Source: DATBGO01 sp963695645 | GTDB lineage: Bacteria; Actinomycetota; Actinomycetes; Streptosporangiales; Streptosporangiaceae | DNA length: 64,000 bases | Assembly: GCA_963695645.1 (NCBI GenBank) | Contig: CAVOHC010000013.1 | Coordinates: 1 to 64,000 of the forward strand | Reading direction: 5' to 3' | Shown here: piece by piece, positions 16,584-25,753 of the stretch | Position numbering within the stretch: the first letter of the stretch is position 1 | How the letters are laid out: every line of letters begins with the position of its first letter | Position numbers and translations under genes: made by a program | The notes under the pieces: generated by a model | Databases searched by the model: none | Seen by the model: only the letters and a program-made list of their open reading frames with translations | Told to the model about the DNA's origin: nothing

Positions 16584-17408
16584 TCACGCTTGCAGGAAGG
16601 CCAACAGGTCGGCGTTGATGGTCTCCGCTTGCGTCGCGGGCATGCCATGCGGGAAGCCGCTGTAGGTCTTCAGCGTCCCGTTCTTGACAAGCTTTGCCGA
16701 CAATGGTCCGGAGTCGGCGTAGGGAACGACCTGATCGTCATCGCCATGCATCACTAGCACTGGCACGGAGATCTTCTTCAAGTCTTCGGTGAAATCGAAC
16801 TGTGAGAAGGCAACGATGCCGTCGTAGTGCGCCTTCGCGCCGCCCATCATGCCCTGCCGCCACCAGTTGTCGATGATTGCCTCGGATGCTTCCACGCCCG
16901 GGCGGTTGAAACCATAAAATGGTCCCGCCGCGAACTCGCGGTAGAATTCCGAGCGACGGGTCGCTACTTGTGCCTGGAATCCATCGAACACTTCTTTGGG
17001 AGTGCCGCCCGGATTGGCATCGGTCTTGAGCATCAGCGGTGGCACGGAGCTTATCAGTACAGCCTTCGCCGCTCGGCTTTCGCCGTGCCGGGCCAGATAG
17101 TGCGCCACCTCGCCGCCACCAGTTGAGTGGCCGACGTGAACTGCGTTCTGGAGATCGAGATGTGCCGTCAGCGCCGCAAGGTCTGCGGCATAGTGGTCCA
17201 TGTCGTGGCCGTCGCCCGTCTGGGTGGATCGCCCGTGTCCGCGCCGGTCATGGGCGATGACACGGTAGCCGTGCAGGAGGAAGAACATCATCTGTGTGTC
17301 CCAGTCATCGGCCGACAGCGGCCAACCATGGCTGAACACGATGGGCTGACCGGTTCCCCAGTCCTTGTAGAAGATTTCCACGCCATCCCTGGTAGTGATC
17401 GTGCCCAC
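16584..17408 (-). CDS. Alpha/beta hydrolase, non-heme chloroperoxidase-like
   Basis: The 274-residue protein starts with GTG at 17408 behind AGAGGAGGG. It is a complete alpha/beta hydrolase: oxyanion region FSHGWPLSADDWD, nucleophile elbow GHSTGGGEV (Ser95), Asp in HGDDDQVVP near residue 225, and His in FPHGMP near 254. This matches the cofactor-free haloperoxidase/arylesterase group, about 275 residues long. Natural substrates are usually esters rather than halides. It stands alone downstream of tRNA-Arg. Third-position GC looks somewhat lower than in the core genes, which may mark transfer. A hairpin-like operator lies upstream. Confidence 0.85.
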   Translation of the reverse strand: MGTITTRDGVEIFYKDWGTGQPIVFSHGWPLSADDWDTQMMFFLLHGYRVIAHDRRGHGRSTQTGDGHDMDHYAADLAALTAHLDLQNAVHVGHSTGGGEVAHYLARHGESRAAKAVLISSVPPLMLKTDANPGGTPKEVFDGFQAQVATRRSEFYREFAAGPFYGFNRPGVEASEAIIDNWWRQGMMGGAKAHYDGIVAFSQFDFTEDLKKISVPVLVMHGDDDQVVPYADSGPLSAKLVKNGTLKTYSGFPHGMPATQAETINADLLAFLQA

Positions 17409-17436
17409 GTGGTGCCCTCCTCTTGACCGCCTTGGG

Positions 17437-17460
17437 ATAACCCCAGTAGTGCTGGGTTAT
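17437..17460. promoter_or_regulatory. Inverted repeat upstream of hydrolase gene
   Basis: ATAACCCCAG and CTGGGTTAT flank five bases, a near-perfect dyad with one extra C. It lies 29 bases before the hydrolase start on the minus strand, within an AT-rich patch (TTATTTATAAGG) that could hold the promoter. It fits an operator better than a terminator because no gene ends here. Confidence 0.4.
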
Positions 17461-17789
17461 TTATAAGGACATCCCACCGCAGACGGGACGGAAGGTGCAA
17501 GAGTCCTGGGGCTGGGCTCAAGGGGATAGTGTCCGGTGAAGGTAAACGCGAAGTCGCGCTTGACCCTGGAGTCTCGGGCGCGTGCCGCCCGGCGCGGGAG
17601 CGCCTGCTGGCCGAAGAACGATGTCGACCCATCCGTTACGTTCCCAGCGCTGGCGCAGGTCCCAGCTCTGGCGCCGTGTCACGCTTCGCGCGGCACCAGC
17701 GAAACCATGCTTCCTCCCGGGCGGAACCCCCGCCCAGGAGGAAGCACGCCATCAGGTGCGCAGCTCCCGGTCCCGGGCGCTGCGGCACG
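17461..17789. other. No gene recognised
   Basis: This gap lies between the hydrolase upstream region and the 3-prime end of the repeat protein. Open frames here are shadows. I see GGCGGAACCCCCGCC-type GC dyads near 17720-17740 that could act as a terminator for the repeat protein gene. Confidence 0.3.
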
Positions 17790-18914
17790 TCAGCTGTTCC
17801 GAAGGGTGAGCGGGTTGAACGAGCCCGAGACGCCGCTGTACCCGGCTGCCCAGACAATCGAGGCGCCAGGGCTGGCAGATACCGACGTGAGCTGGCTGGC
17901 GCTGCCCACATTGGGGCTGGGCACGGTCGTCCAGGTGGTGCCGTCCCAGTGCAGGGTGAGGGTCTGCGGCCCGGTGGTGTACCCCACCGCCCACACATCG
18001 GAGGCCGAGCGGGCGGTGATCCCGGTGAGCGTGCCGGCTGCCGGGCTGGGCGTAATGGTCCACGCGGTGCCGTTCCAGTGCGCGATGAGCGGGCCGGACG
18101 GGCTGTTGCCGACCGCCCACACGTTGGTCGCGCTTATCGCGTCAGCCGATGTGAAGACGGCGCCGGTGACCTGCGGCATCGTGACGAGGTTCCACGCGGT
18201 GCCGTCCCAGTGCACTGAGTACGGGTCCCATATGTTGCCGTAGACGGTTTGCAGGTAAGTCCCGACGATCCACACGTTGCTAGCCGAGGTGGCGGAGATC
18301 GCGTTCATCGTGTTCTGGGCGAACATGTCCCCGTTGGGCATGGGGAACGGCGGCTGGTCCGCAGGCCTGTTCCACGCGGTGCCGTTCCACTGCTCGACCA
18401 GCCCGAATGCCGAGCCTTCGTTGCCGATCGCATACGCATTCGTGGAACTGATATCGGCCACGCCGACTAGGGCGGTGCTCGGGTTGAGAGCCAGCGGGTC
18501 TGGGACGTTCGTCCAGGTCGAGCCGTCCCAGTGGACCGTCAATGGGCCAAAGTAACCGGGATGCTTGACCTGGTTGATGGTCCCGACCGCCCACGCGTCG
18601 GTGGCGCTGCTCGAGCTGACCCAGCCCAGGTGGACGCCGTTGGTGGCCGGGAAGGTCGGCGGGGTCGCCTGCGACCACGCCGTCCCGTTCCAGTGATCGA
18701 TGAGTGGCAGCGAGGGCACTTTGCTTGTTTGCTGGCCCACGCTTCCGACCGCCCAAGCATCAGTGTCGGTGCGGGCGGCGATACCGTTAATGTAGGCGTC
18801 CTGCCCGGTCGGCGGGGATGGGGCGACAGTCCAGCCGGCCGCGAGGGCCGGTCCGGCTCCGATTAAGACTGCGGCGAGCGCAGCGGCTCCAGCAGTGAGC
18901 GTCGGACGAAGCAA
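17790..18914 (-). CDS. Secreted propeller-like repeat protein
   Basis: I place the start at a TTG at 18914, six bases after AGGGAGAA, because a clean Sec signal then opens the protein: LLRPTLTAGAAALAAVL through GPALAAGWT. The mature part is about 345 residues made of seven or so imperfect repeats of about 45. Each has WNGTAW or WDGSTW and ends with a DVWAVG-like strand (TDAWAVG, SDVWAVG, TNVWAVG). Such repeats build a beta-propeller. The protein should be exported. Function is unknown; binding of a surface ligand or structural use are possibilities. An ATG start at 19088 would bury the signal sequence and is unlikely. Confidence 0.7.
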   Translation of the reverse strand: MLRPTLTAGAAALAAVLIGAGPALAAGWTVAPSPPTGQDAYINGIAARTDTDAWAVGSVGQQTSKVPSLPLIDHWNGTAWSQATPPTFPATNGVHLGWVSSSSATDAWAVGTINQVKHPGYFGPLTVHWDGSTWTNVPDPLALNPSTALVGVADISSTNAYAIGNEGSAFGLVEQWNGTAWNRPADQPPFPMPNGDMFAQNTMNAISATSASNVWIVGTYLQTVYGNIWDPYSVHWDGTAWNLVTMPQVTGAVFTSADAISATNVWAVGNSPSGPLIAHWNGTAWTITPSPAAGTLTGITARSASDVWAVGYTTGPQTLTLHWDGTTWTTVPSPNVGSASQLTSVSASPGASIVWAAGYSGVSGSFNPLTLRNS

Positions 18915-19285
18915 CGAATTCTCCCTTTGTGGCCGGGCCAGTTCCTGTTTATAACGTTGGCCGCGGCGGAACGGTTCAGCGAATCGGCACCTGGCGGCCG
19001 CCGCGTACGGCGGGCCGCCGTCCCTCGCCGCGTCGGGCCAGGTCGTCGACCTCCGTGGCAGACCATGATCACGGAGAACTCGCGCCAACGCGGTCTGTTC
19101 TCCGCGCTGGGACGGGTCGTGTCAGGCCGGCGCTGGGTCGACCTCCTCAGCAGTGGCCACAGATGCGAGCCCTGCTCGGGACGCGTGGGTAGACGCGCCG
19201 CGGTCACCTGCGGCATGACACGGTCACTCAAAGGACCGCCGCGCCGGCGGGTAGCGCCGTGGGCGGTAAAGGCTAGATTCGGTAC
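18915..19285. other. Divergent promoter region
   Basis: This 371-base gap separates the start of the exported repeat protein (minus) from glgP (plus). Open frames are shadows. AT-rich patches near 18945-18960 and 19060-19080 could hold promoters. I see no palindromic operator. Confidence 0.35.
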
Positions 19286-21805
19286 ATGATGCCGATAGGA
19301 CACAGACCGCAGGCCCGGTGGGTGGGCAACACGTCAGCTGATTTCGAGCGGGACCTCGCTGACAACCTGTGTTACCAGCGGGGGACCACTACCGAGTCAG
19401 CGAGCGCCCACGACGCCTACTGGACCCTGGCCGTCACCATCCGCGACCGGCTGGCCGACCGGCGGACCAGGACGGCCGAGGCGCACTACGCGACGAACCC
19501 GAAGTTCGTCTACTACCTGTCGGCGGAGTACATGCTGGGGCGCCAGCTCCGCCAGAACGCGATCTACACCGGCACCTCTGACCTCGCTCGTCAGGCCTTC
19601 GCCCGCATCGGCGTTTCCGTCGAGGATCTCGAGGCACTCGACGTGGAGCCGGGACTGGGAACCGGGGGCCTCGGCCGGCTGGCCGCCTGCCTGCTCGACT
19701 CGCTGGCGACCCTCGAGATACCGGCTGTGGGCTACGGCATCCGGTACGAGTTCGGGATCTTCAAGCAGGCCTTCGAGGATGGCTATCAGATCGAGCGCCC
19801 CGACGACTGGGCCTTTTACGGCAACCCCTGGGAGTTCCCCGCCCCCGACGACCGTCAGGTCGTCGGGTTCTACGGTCACACCGAGGCGGTGGACGACGAT
19901 CAAGGAGGGCTGCGGGCCCGCTGGGTGCCGGGGGAAACAGTGCGAGGCGAACCCAGCCACATGCTTGTCCCCGGTTACGGCACCGAGGCGGTCAACATCA
20001 TCCGCCTGTGGCAGGCCCGCGCCGGCCGGGAGTCATTCGACCTGGCCCTGTTCAATGCCGGCCAGTATGCGGAGGCCGTCGAGGCACGGATGCGCTCGGA
20101 GAACCTCACCAAGGTGCTGTACCCCAGTGACAGCACGGAGGCCGGCCGGGAGCTGCGGCTCAAGCAGCAGTACTTCATGGTCGCTTGCTCGCTGCGGGAC
20201 ATTATCCGCCGGTTCCGCTTTCGCAACAGCGAGTGGGAGGTCTTTCCCGACAAGGTCGTCATCCAGCTCAACGACACCCACCCGGTGCTGGCCGTACCCG
20301 AGCTGATGCGCCTGCTCGTTGACGAAAACGGGGTCGGCTGGGATCAGGCATGGTCCATCACCCGCCGCACCTTCGCCTACACCTGTCACACCCTGCTGCC
20401 CGAAGCTCTCGAGACATGGTCGGTCCCGATGTTCGAGCGGCTCCTGCCCCGCCACATGGAGATCATCTACTCGCTCAATCAGTTCTTCCTGGACGACGTG
20501 CGTGCCCGCCACCCGGGCGACGACGGGCGCATCGCCAGGATGTCGTTGATCCAGGAGGTCCCCGAGCGCCGGGTGCGAATGGCCAACCTGGCAGTCATTG
20601 GCAGCTTCGCTGTCAACGGCGTGGCAGAGCTGCAGTCGCGGCTGCTCGCCGAGACGACGTTGCGGGACTTCGCGGACCTGTGGCCCGGAAAGTTCCTGAA
20701 CGAGACCAACGGCGTCAGTCCGCGCCGGTTCCTCCGTCTCGCCAACCCGCGTCTGTGCGGCCTGATCACGGCCCGGCTGGGAGACGAGCGATGGCTGACC
20801 GACCTGGAGCGGTTGCGGGAACTCGAGGCTTTCGTCGACGATGCCGAGTTCCGGGAGCAGTGGCGCGAGGTGAAGCGGCTGAACAAGCTCGACCTGGCCG
20901 CCCATGCCCTCGCCACCACCGGCGTCACCATCGATCCCAGCTCAGTTTTTGACGTGATGGTCAAGCGGCTCCACGAGTACAAGCGCCAGCTTCTCAAACT
21001 GCTCCACGTCGTTACCCTGTACAACCGGATCAAGGCGGATCCGGCCGCCGTCCTGACGCCGTACACGGTCATCTTCGGCGCGAAGGCGGCGCCCAACTAT
21101 CAGCTGGCCAAGCGGATCATCAAGCTGATCAACTCGATCGCATCCGTAGTCAACGCGGACCCCGACGTCCGTGACCGGATCAAGGTCGTCTTCATCCCCG
21201 ACTACAACGTCTCGATCAGCGAACTTGTCGTGCCTGCCGGCAATATCTCGGAGCAGATCTCGCTCGCCGGTAAGGAGGCATCCGGCACGGGCAATATGAA
21301 ACTGGCCCTCAATGGGGCGGTCACCGTCGGCACACTCGACGGCGCCAACATCGAGATCCTGGACCGGGTCGGAGCCGACAACTTCTTCCTCTTCGGCCTC
21401 ACGACCGACGATGTCACCGGCCTCAGGCAAGGCGGGTACTCCCCGTACGCCTATTACCGTGACGACGCCGAGCTCAAGGCAGCCGTCGACGCCCTGGCCT
21501 CAGGTGCCTTCTCCGGCGGGGATCGCGACGCCCTCGATCCGGTCATCGCCTCGCTCCTGAATTCGGACGAGTACCTGGTTCTCGCCGACTACCGGTCCTA
21601 CGTCGACTGCCATGACCGGGCCGGGTCGGTCTGGGCTGATCAGGAGCGGTGGAGCCGAATGTCGATCTTGAATACGGCGCGCTCGGGTTATTTGTCCTCC
21701 GACCGGACAGTCCGCGGCTACTGCAGCGACATCTGGCACGCCGGGCCGGTGCCCGTACCTCCGCACGTCGTGGCCGGCTCTGAGGTTCCCCGTCCGAGTT
21801 CCTGA
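19286..21805 (+). CDS. glgP: Glycogen/starch/alpha-glucan phosphorylase
   Basis: The 839-residue protein has the full GT35 phosphorylase layout. Early motifs are PKFVYYLSAEYMLGRQLRQN and EPGLGTGGLGRLAACLLDSL. The middle has VIQLNDTHPVLAVPELMRLL and NETNGVSPRRFLRLANPRL. The pyridoxal-phosphate site is EASGTGNMKLALNGAVTVGT, with the Lys near residue 672. It releases glucose-1-phosphate from alpha-1,4-glucan ends in the cytoplasm. The start is ATG at 19286 (a second ATG follows at once) with no strong ribosome site. Length and motifs are those of the large, E. coli/animal-like class rather than the short actinobacterial class. It leads a glucan region with GlgA and two GH57 proteins. Confidence 0.93.
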   Translation: MMPIGHRPQARWVGNTSADFERDLADNLCYQRGTTTESASAHDAYWTLAVTIRDRLADRRTRTAEAHYATNPKFVYYLSAEYMLGRQLRQNAIYTGTSDLARQAFARIGVSVEDLEALDVEPGLGTGGLGRLAACLLDSLATLEIPAVGYGIRYEFGIFKQAFEDGYQIERPDDWAFYGNPWEFPAPDDRQVVGFYGHTEAVDDDQGGLRARWVPGETVRGEPSHMLVPGYGTEAVNIIRLWQARAGRESFDLALFNAGQYAEAVEARMRSENLTKVLYPSDSTEAGRELRLKQQYFMVACSLRDIIRRFRFRNSEWEVFPDKVVIQLNDTHPVLAVPELMRLLVDENGVGWDQAWSITRRTFAYTCHTLLPEALETWSVPMFERLLPRHMEIIYSLNQFFLDDVRARHPGDDGRIARMSLIQEVPERRVRMANLAVIGSFAVNGVAELQSRLLAETTLRDFADLWPGKFLNETNGVSPRRFLRLANPRLCGLITARLGDERWLTDLERLRELEAFVDDAEFREQWREVKRLNKLDLAAHALATTGVTIDPSSVFDVMVKRLHEYKRQLLKLLHVVTLYNRIKADPAAVLTPYTVIFGAKAAPNYQLAKRIIKLINSIASVVNADPDVRDRIKVVFIPDYNVSISELVVPAGNISEQISLAGKEASGTGNMKLALNGAVTVGTLDGANIEILDRVGADNFFLFGLTTDDVTGLRQGGYSPYAYYRDDAELKAAVDALASGAFSGGDRDALDPVIASLLNSDEYLVLADYRSYVDCHDRAGSVWADQERWSRMSILNTARSGYLSSDRTVRGYCSDIWHAGPVPVPPHVVAGSEVPRPSS

Positions 21806-21957
21806 GGGTCGATGCCGCCAGCGGTGTCGCTGTCCGCGCTGGTACTCAGCGCCTGTCCGGAGGTTGCCCGGCCGCCGCCCGCTGGCAGCGTCCTGCCGTT
21901 ATGGAGACGGATTTCCCTTAATCGGCTGTCCTGGCGGTTCTGGCGGGCTGGCCTGAT

Positions 21958-23637
21958 TCAGGGGATCCTGGCGGCCTGCTGCAGCGCGCCGCCGGCGGCG
22001 CGCTGCGCCTTTGGTGGTGCGTCCGGGGGCTTGCCCGCGCGCTTGCCCGGGCGCTGGGTCGCGCTTAGCGCGGGCAGGCTCCAGCTCGGCTGCGGTGGGC
22101 TCGGCGGGGGCAGGCTGCGGCTCGGCGGCGGTGGGCTCGGGGCGGGGAGGCTGCGGCTCGGCGGCGGTGGGCTCGGCGGCGGTGGGCTCGGGGCGGGGAG
22201 GCTGCGGCTCGGCGGCGGTGGGGTCGGGGCGGGGAGGCTGCGGCTCGGCGGCGGTGGGGTCGGGGCGGGGAGGCTGCGGCTCGGCGGCGGTGGGGTCGGG
22301 GCGGGGAGGCTGCGGCTCGGCGGCGGTGGGTGGGGCTCGGCGGCGGTGGGCTCGGGGCGGGCAGGCTCCGGCTCGGCGGCTGTGGGCTCGGCGCGGGCCT
22401 GAAGGGCGGCGCTGGCGTTCTCTGCCGCCGCGACCTGGGCTTCGAGTGCCGTTCGCAGCTCGGCCTGTTCCCGCGCGGCGTCCTCGCGGATCTGGGCTAC
22501 CTGCCGGTCCGCGGCGTCGCGGGCCCGGTCCAGCTCCGCCTGGGCCGCCCCGGCGGCCTGGCGCGCCTGGGCCGTCTCCTGCTCTGCGGTCCGGGCGAGA
22601 GACTCGGCTTCGCCGGCCTGGCGCCGCGCGCTGGTTACCGCGTCGTCCCGCTCCAGCTGCGCCGCGTGCACCTGCTCCTCAGCTGCCCGGCCGGCCTCGG
22701 CGATCCGGGCTCGCGCGGCTTCCTGGGCGGCCACGGCCGCCTGGTGTGCGGCCGCGGCCGTCTGCTCGGCGGTGGCGGCCGTCTGCTCGGCGGTGGCGGC
22801 CGCAGCGAGCGCCGCCGTCAGCCGTACATCGGCCTCGACCGCCGCGCCGCGCGCCTCCTCGGCGGCAGCCTCAGCCTGCCCGGCGCGGGCCTGAAGGGCG
22901 GCGCTGGCGTTCTCTGCCGCCGCGACCTGGGCTTCGAGTGCCGTTCGCAGCTCGGCCTGTTCCCGCGCGGCGTCCTCGCGGATCTGGGCTACCTGCCGGT
23001 CCGCGGCGTCGCGGGCCCGGTCCAGCTCCGCCTGGGCCGCCCCGGCGGCCTGGCGCGCCTGGGCCGTCTCCTGCTCTGCAGTCCGGGCGAGAGACTCGGC
23101 TTGGTCGGCCCGGCGCCGCGCGCTGGTCACCGCGCGGTCCCGCTCCAGCTGCGCGGCGTGCACCTGCTCCTCAGCTGACCGGCCGGCCTCGGCGACCCGG
23201 GCCCGCGCGGCTTCCTGGGCGGCCACGGCCGCCTGCTGTGCGGCCGCGGCCGTCTGCTGGGCGGTGGCCGCTGCCTGCTCGGCGGTGGCGGCCGCAGCGA
23301 GCGCCGCCGTCAGCCGTGCATCGGCCTCGACCGCCGCGCCGCGCGCCTCCTCGGCGGCAGCCTCGGCCTGCTGGCGGGCCGCGCGGCGATGTCGAAGCGG
23401 ATTCCACAGCGCAGCCCCCAGGCCGCCCAGATCCTCCGGCTCGGCTCCGCCGCTGCCCTGCCGGGCCAGCTCCTGGCGCCGCTGGAACGCCGTCAGCGCT
23501 GTGTGCGGCTTCCCGGTTACCGGGTCCGGCAGGCCGCAGTACTTCGGTTTCGCTCCCGCCTCCGCACCCCCAGGCCGCGGCTTGTTCTCGCAGCCGGGAT
23601 ACGCGCATATGCGGGCTTGCGGTGATGTTTCGGCCAT
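21958..23637 (-). CDS. Repeat-rich coiled-coil protein with Cys-rich head
   Basis: The 559-residue protein starts with ATG at 23637 behind GGAACGGAG. The head has CAYPGCENKPRPGG and PKYCGLPDPVTGKPHTALTA, a probable zinc site. Next come about 330 residues of Ala/Glu/Gln/Arg-rich coiled coil in two near-identical blocks of 164 residues (492 bases). The last 150 residues are a Pro-rich tail with several 12-residue units (PPPPSRSLPAPT). I recall similar coiled proteins with this head in Streptosporangiaceae-like genomes, without function. A scaffold, DNA-binding or cytoskeletal role is possible. It lies on the opposite strand inside the glucan region. The plus-strand frames opposite it are shadows. 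Confidence 0.7.
   Translation of the reverse strand: MAETSPQARICAYPGCENKPRPGGAEAGAKPKYCGLPDPVTGKPHTALTAFQRRQELARQGSGGAEPEDLGGLGAALWNPLRHRRAARQQAEAAAEEARGAAVEADARLTAALAAAATAEQAAATAQQTAAAAQQAAVAAQEAARARVAEAGRSAEEQVHAAQLERDRAVTSARRRADQAESLARTAEQETAQARQAAGAAQAELDRARDAADRQVAQIREDAAREQAELRTALEAQVAAAENASAALQARAGQAEAAAEEARGAAVEADVRLTAALAAAATAEQTAATAEQTAAAAHQAAVAAQEAARARIAEAGRAAEEQVHAAQLERDDAVTSARRQAGEAESLARTAEQETAQARQAAGAAQAELDRARDAADRQVAQIREDAAREQAELRTALEAQVAAAENASAALQARAEPTAAEPEPARPEPTAAEPHPPPPSRSLPAPTPPPPSRSLPAPTPPPPSRSLPAPTPPPPSRSLPAPSPPPPSPPPPSRSLPAPSPPPPSRSLPPPSPPQPSWSLPALSATQRPGKRAGKPPDAPPKAQRAAGGALQQAARIP
22080..22380. repeat. 36-base tandem repeats in coiled-coil gene
   Basis: The plus strand repeats a unit starting GAGGCTGCGGCTCGGCGGCG about every 36 bases, with some shorter and variant units at the ends. 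In the gene this codes for the 12-residue PPPPSRSLPAPT unit. Nearly identical copies point to recent slippage or unequal exchange. Confidence 0.8.
22391..23374. repeat. Tandem duplication of a 492-base block
   Basis: Sequence from 22391 returns at 22883 with very few changes over most of the block. The offset is 492 bases, exactly 164 codons, so the frame is kept. It duplicates one coiled-coil module of the protein. Differences cluster at the codons for DDAVTSARRQAGEAE versus DRAVTSARRRADQAE. Confidence 0.8.
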
Positions 23638-24245
23638 TTGGCGGGCTCCGTTCCGTTACGACCCCACGCTAAGTGCACCACGGCACAGCCACGACCCGGC
23701 GACAGGGCCGGGACGGGACGGGCCGAACCGGAGAGACGCTGGCATCGCAGTCCCGCCCATCAGCTGGCATCGCGGACGGGAGTACGGGTCACCTCGCGGA
23801 TCGGCGGCACGCGGTGGTAGCGGGGACAGGTCCCACGCTGCGGCGCCCGGTTAGTCAGCCGCCCGGGGTCGGACTCGTGATATTTATGGAGGGTGGTCCT
23901 CTTTTGGGAGCCTGATGCTGGTCGGCACCCAAATCGGGTTCCGGCGCTCACCGCGCGTTGCCACCTGTTCGGAGGATTTGAGGCGTCCCGCGTCGGCCGC
24001 TGCCCGCTCGTCACCGAGGTCAACCAGCTGCAAGGGGACCCGGCACAGCTTCTCGGAGGAGTCCTCGCTGATGCTTTACCCTCGGCCGGCCCGGTGGATC
24101 TGATCACGCGGAGGGATCGGGCGGCCCTGGCCATCCGGTCCTATTGTCCTCGGCACTCCTCTCCCATAGGTCAGTTCGCCGCGATGGTGGCGGCCTGGCA
24201 TGGGCCTGCTGAGCGCGGCACGATGACAGGAACGGTGAGACATTC
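23638..24245. other. Intergenic, divergent promoter region
   Basis: This 608-base gap lies between the starts of the coiled-coil gene and glgA. Open frames here lack domains. The stretch 23878-23945 is relatively AT-rich and could carry the glgA promoter. I see no RNA gene or repeat. Confidence 0.35.
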
Positions 24246-25718
24246 GTGTTCGTGGTGATGATTGCGACGGAATGCGCGCCGGTGGCGCAGGCGGGCGGGC
24301 TGGGAGAGGTCGTCTTCGGGCTGAGCCGCGAGCTGGAGCTGCGGGGCCACGCCGTCGAGATAATCATGCCGAAATACGATTGCATGCGCTACGACCAGAT
24401 CTTCGGGCTCTCGATCGTCTTTCAGGATCTGTGGGTGCCCTGGTACAGCGGGTTCGTGCACTGCACGGTGTGGTTCGGGTTCGTTCACGGCAGGCGCTGC
24501 TTCTTCATCGAGCCGCACTCTGAGGATCACTTTTTCAACCGGGGTCACTTGTACGGTTCTGCCGACGATGTGACCAGATTTGCCTTCTTCTCGAAGGCGG
24601 CCCTGGAGTTCATGTGGAAGGCCGACAAGCGGCCCGAAGTGATCCACTGTCACGACTGGCAGACGGCGCTCGTGCCGGTGCTGCTCTACGAGATCTACCA
24701 GCACCTTGGCATGAACAATCAGCGTATTTGCTATACCATTCACAATTTCGCGCATCAGGGTATCTGCGGTGAGTACGTCCTGTGGGCGACGGGCCTCGCT
24801 CGCCCGGCGCACTTTTTCGATTACGATCGGCTCCGCGATAACTTTAACCACAGTGCAATCAACCTGATGAAAGGCGGTATCGTTTATTCGAACTTCATCA
24901 CCACGGTGTCACCCCAGCATGCCTGGGAGGCAACCTACGCCGATCAGGGGATGGGGCTGGGGCACACGCTCCACATCCACCGGGAGAAGTTCGGTGGGGT
25001 TCTCAACGGCATCGACTACAATGTCTGGAACCCGGAGATCGATATTCTGATCCCGTCGAACTACACGGCAGGCACGGTAGACCGAAAATATGCGAACAAA
25101 GATGCTCTGCGTGACCGGCTGCTGTTGCGGAAAGACTACAAGCCGATCATCGCTTACATCGGCCGCATCGACCGCCAGAAGGGCGTCCATCTCATTCATC
25201 ACGCCATTTTCTACGCCCTGGCCCAGGGCGCGCAATTCGTCTTGCTGGGTTCTTGCCCCGACCCGGCCATCAATGCTCACTTCTGGCAGCTGAAGCACCT
25301 TCTGAATGACAGCCCTGACTGTCACCTGGAAATTGGGTTCGACGAGGGCCTGGCTCATCTGATCTACGCCGGTGCCGACATGATGGTGATGCCCAGCCTG
25401 TTCGAGCCGTGCGGCCTGAGCCAGATGATGGCCTTCAAGTACGGCACCGTCCCCGTCGCGCGGGCCGTCGGCGGCCTGGTGGACACGGTCTTCGATCGCG
25501 ATTACTCGGCACGTCACCCCGACGACCGGAACGGCTACGTGTTCCACCAGCTCGACAACCAGGCGCTGGAGTCCGCGATGCTGCGGGCCATCGGGCTCTG
25601 GTTCTCGTACCCGGCCGACTTCAGGCAGCTTATGCTGAACGGAATGCGGGAGGATCACTCCTGGGCCGGGCCCGGTCAGGACTACGTGAATATCTATGAC
25701 CATATCCGCTGCAAATAG
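24246..25718 (+). CDS. glgA: Glycogen synthase, cyanobacterial type
   Basis: The 490-residue GT5 protein starts with GTG at 24246. It is strikingly close to the Nostoc-type GlgA: VEIIMPKYDCMRYDQIFGLS, DLWVPWYSGFVHCTVWFGFV, CHDWQTALVPVLLYEIYQHL, KFGGVLNGIDYNVWNPEID, AYIGRIDRQKGVHLIHHAIF and the C-terminal donor loop SLFEPCGLSQMMAFKYGTVP. It should add glucose from ADP- or UDP-glucose to glucan ends. The N-terminal KxGGLGDVV signature reads AQAGGLGEVV: the lysine position is Gln15. Codon choice is less GC-biased than in neighbours, consistent with transfer. It precedes two GH57 genes, probably as one operon. Confidence 0.88.
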   Translation: MFVVMIATECAPVAQAGGLGEVVFGLSRELELRGHAVEIIMPKYDCMRYDQIFGLSIVFQDLWVPWYSGFVHCTVWFGFVHGRRCFFIEPHSEDHFFNRGHLYGSADDVTRFAFFSKAALEFMWKADKRPEVIHCHDWQTALVPVLLYEIYQHLGMNNQRICYTIHNFAHQGICGEYVLWATGLARPAHFFDYDRLRDNFNHSAINLMKGGIVYSNFITTVSPQHAWEATYADQGMGLGHTLHIHREKFGGVLNGIDYNVWNPEIDILIPSNYTAGTVDRKYANKDALRDRLLLRKDYKPIIAYIGRIDRQKGVHLIHHAIFYALAQGAQFVLLGSCPDPAINAHFWQLKHLLNDSPDCHLEIGFDEGLAHLIYAGADMMVMPSLFEPCGLSQMMAFKYGTVPVARAVGGLVDTVFDRDYSARHPDDRNGYVFHQLDNQALESAMLRAIGLWFSYPADFRQLMLNGMREDHSWAGPGQDYVNIYDHIRCK

Positions 25719-25753
25719 TGACCGCAGGCATGTCAAACAATGGAGCCGGAGCA

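Noticed and set aside
17790..19088. ATG at 19088 as the start of the exported repeat protein
   Set aside because: It would put 58 basic residues before a clean signal peptide. The TTG at 18914 has a good ribosome site and a normal signal.
22011..23672. Plus-strand frames of more than 500 residues opposite the coiled-coil gene
   Set aside because: They are Arg/Pro/Gly-rich repeats with no domain or ribosome site. They arise because the minus-strand repeats lack stops on the complement.
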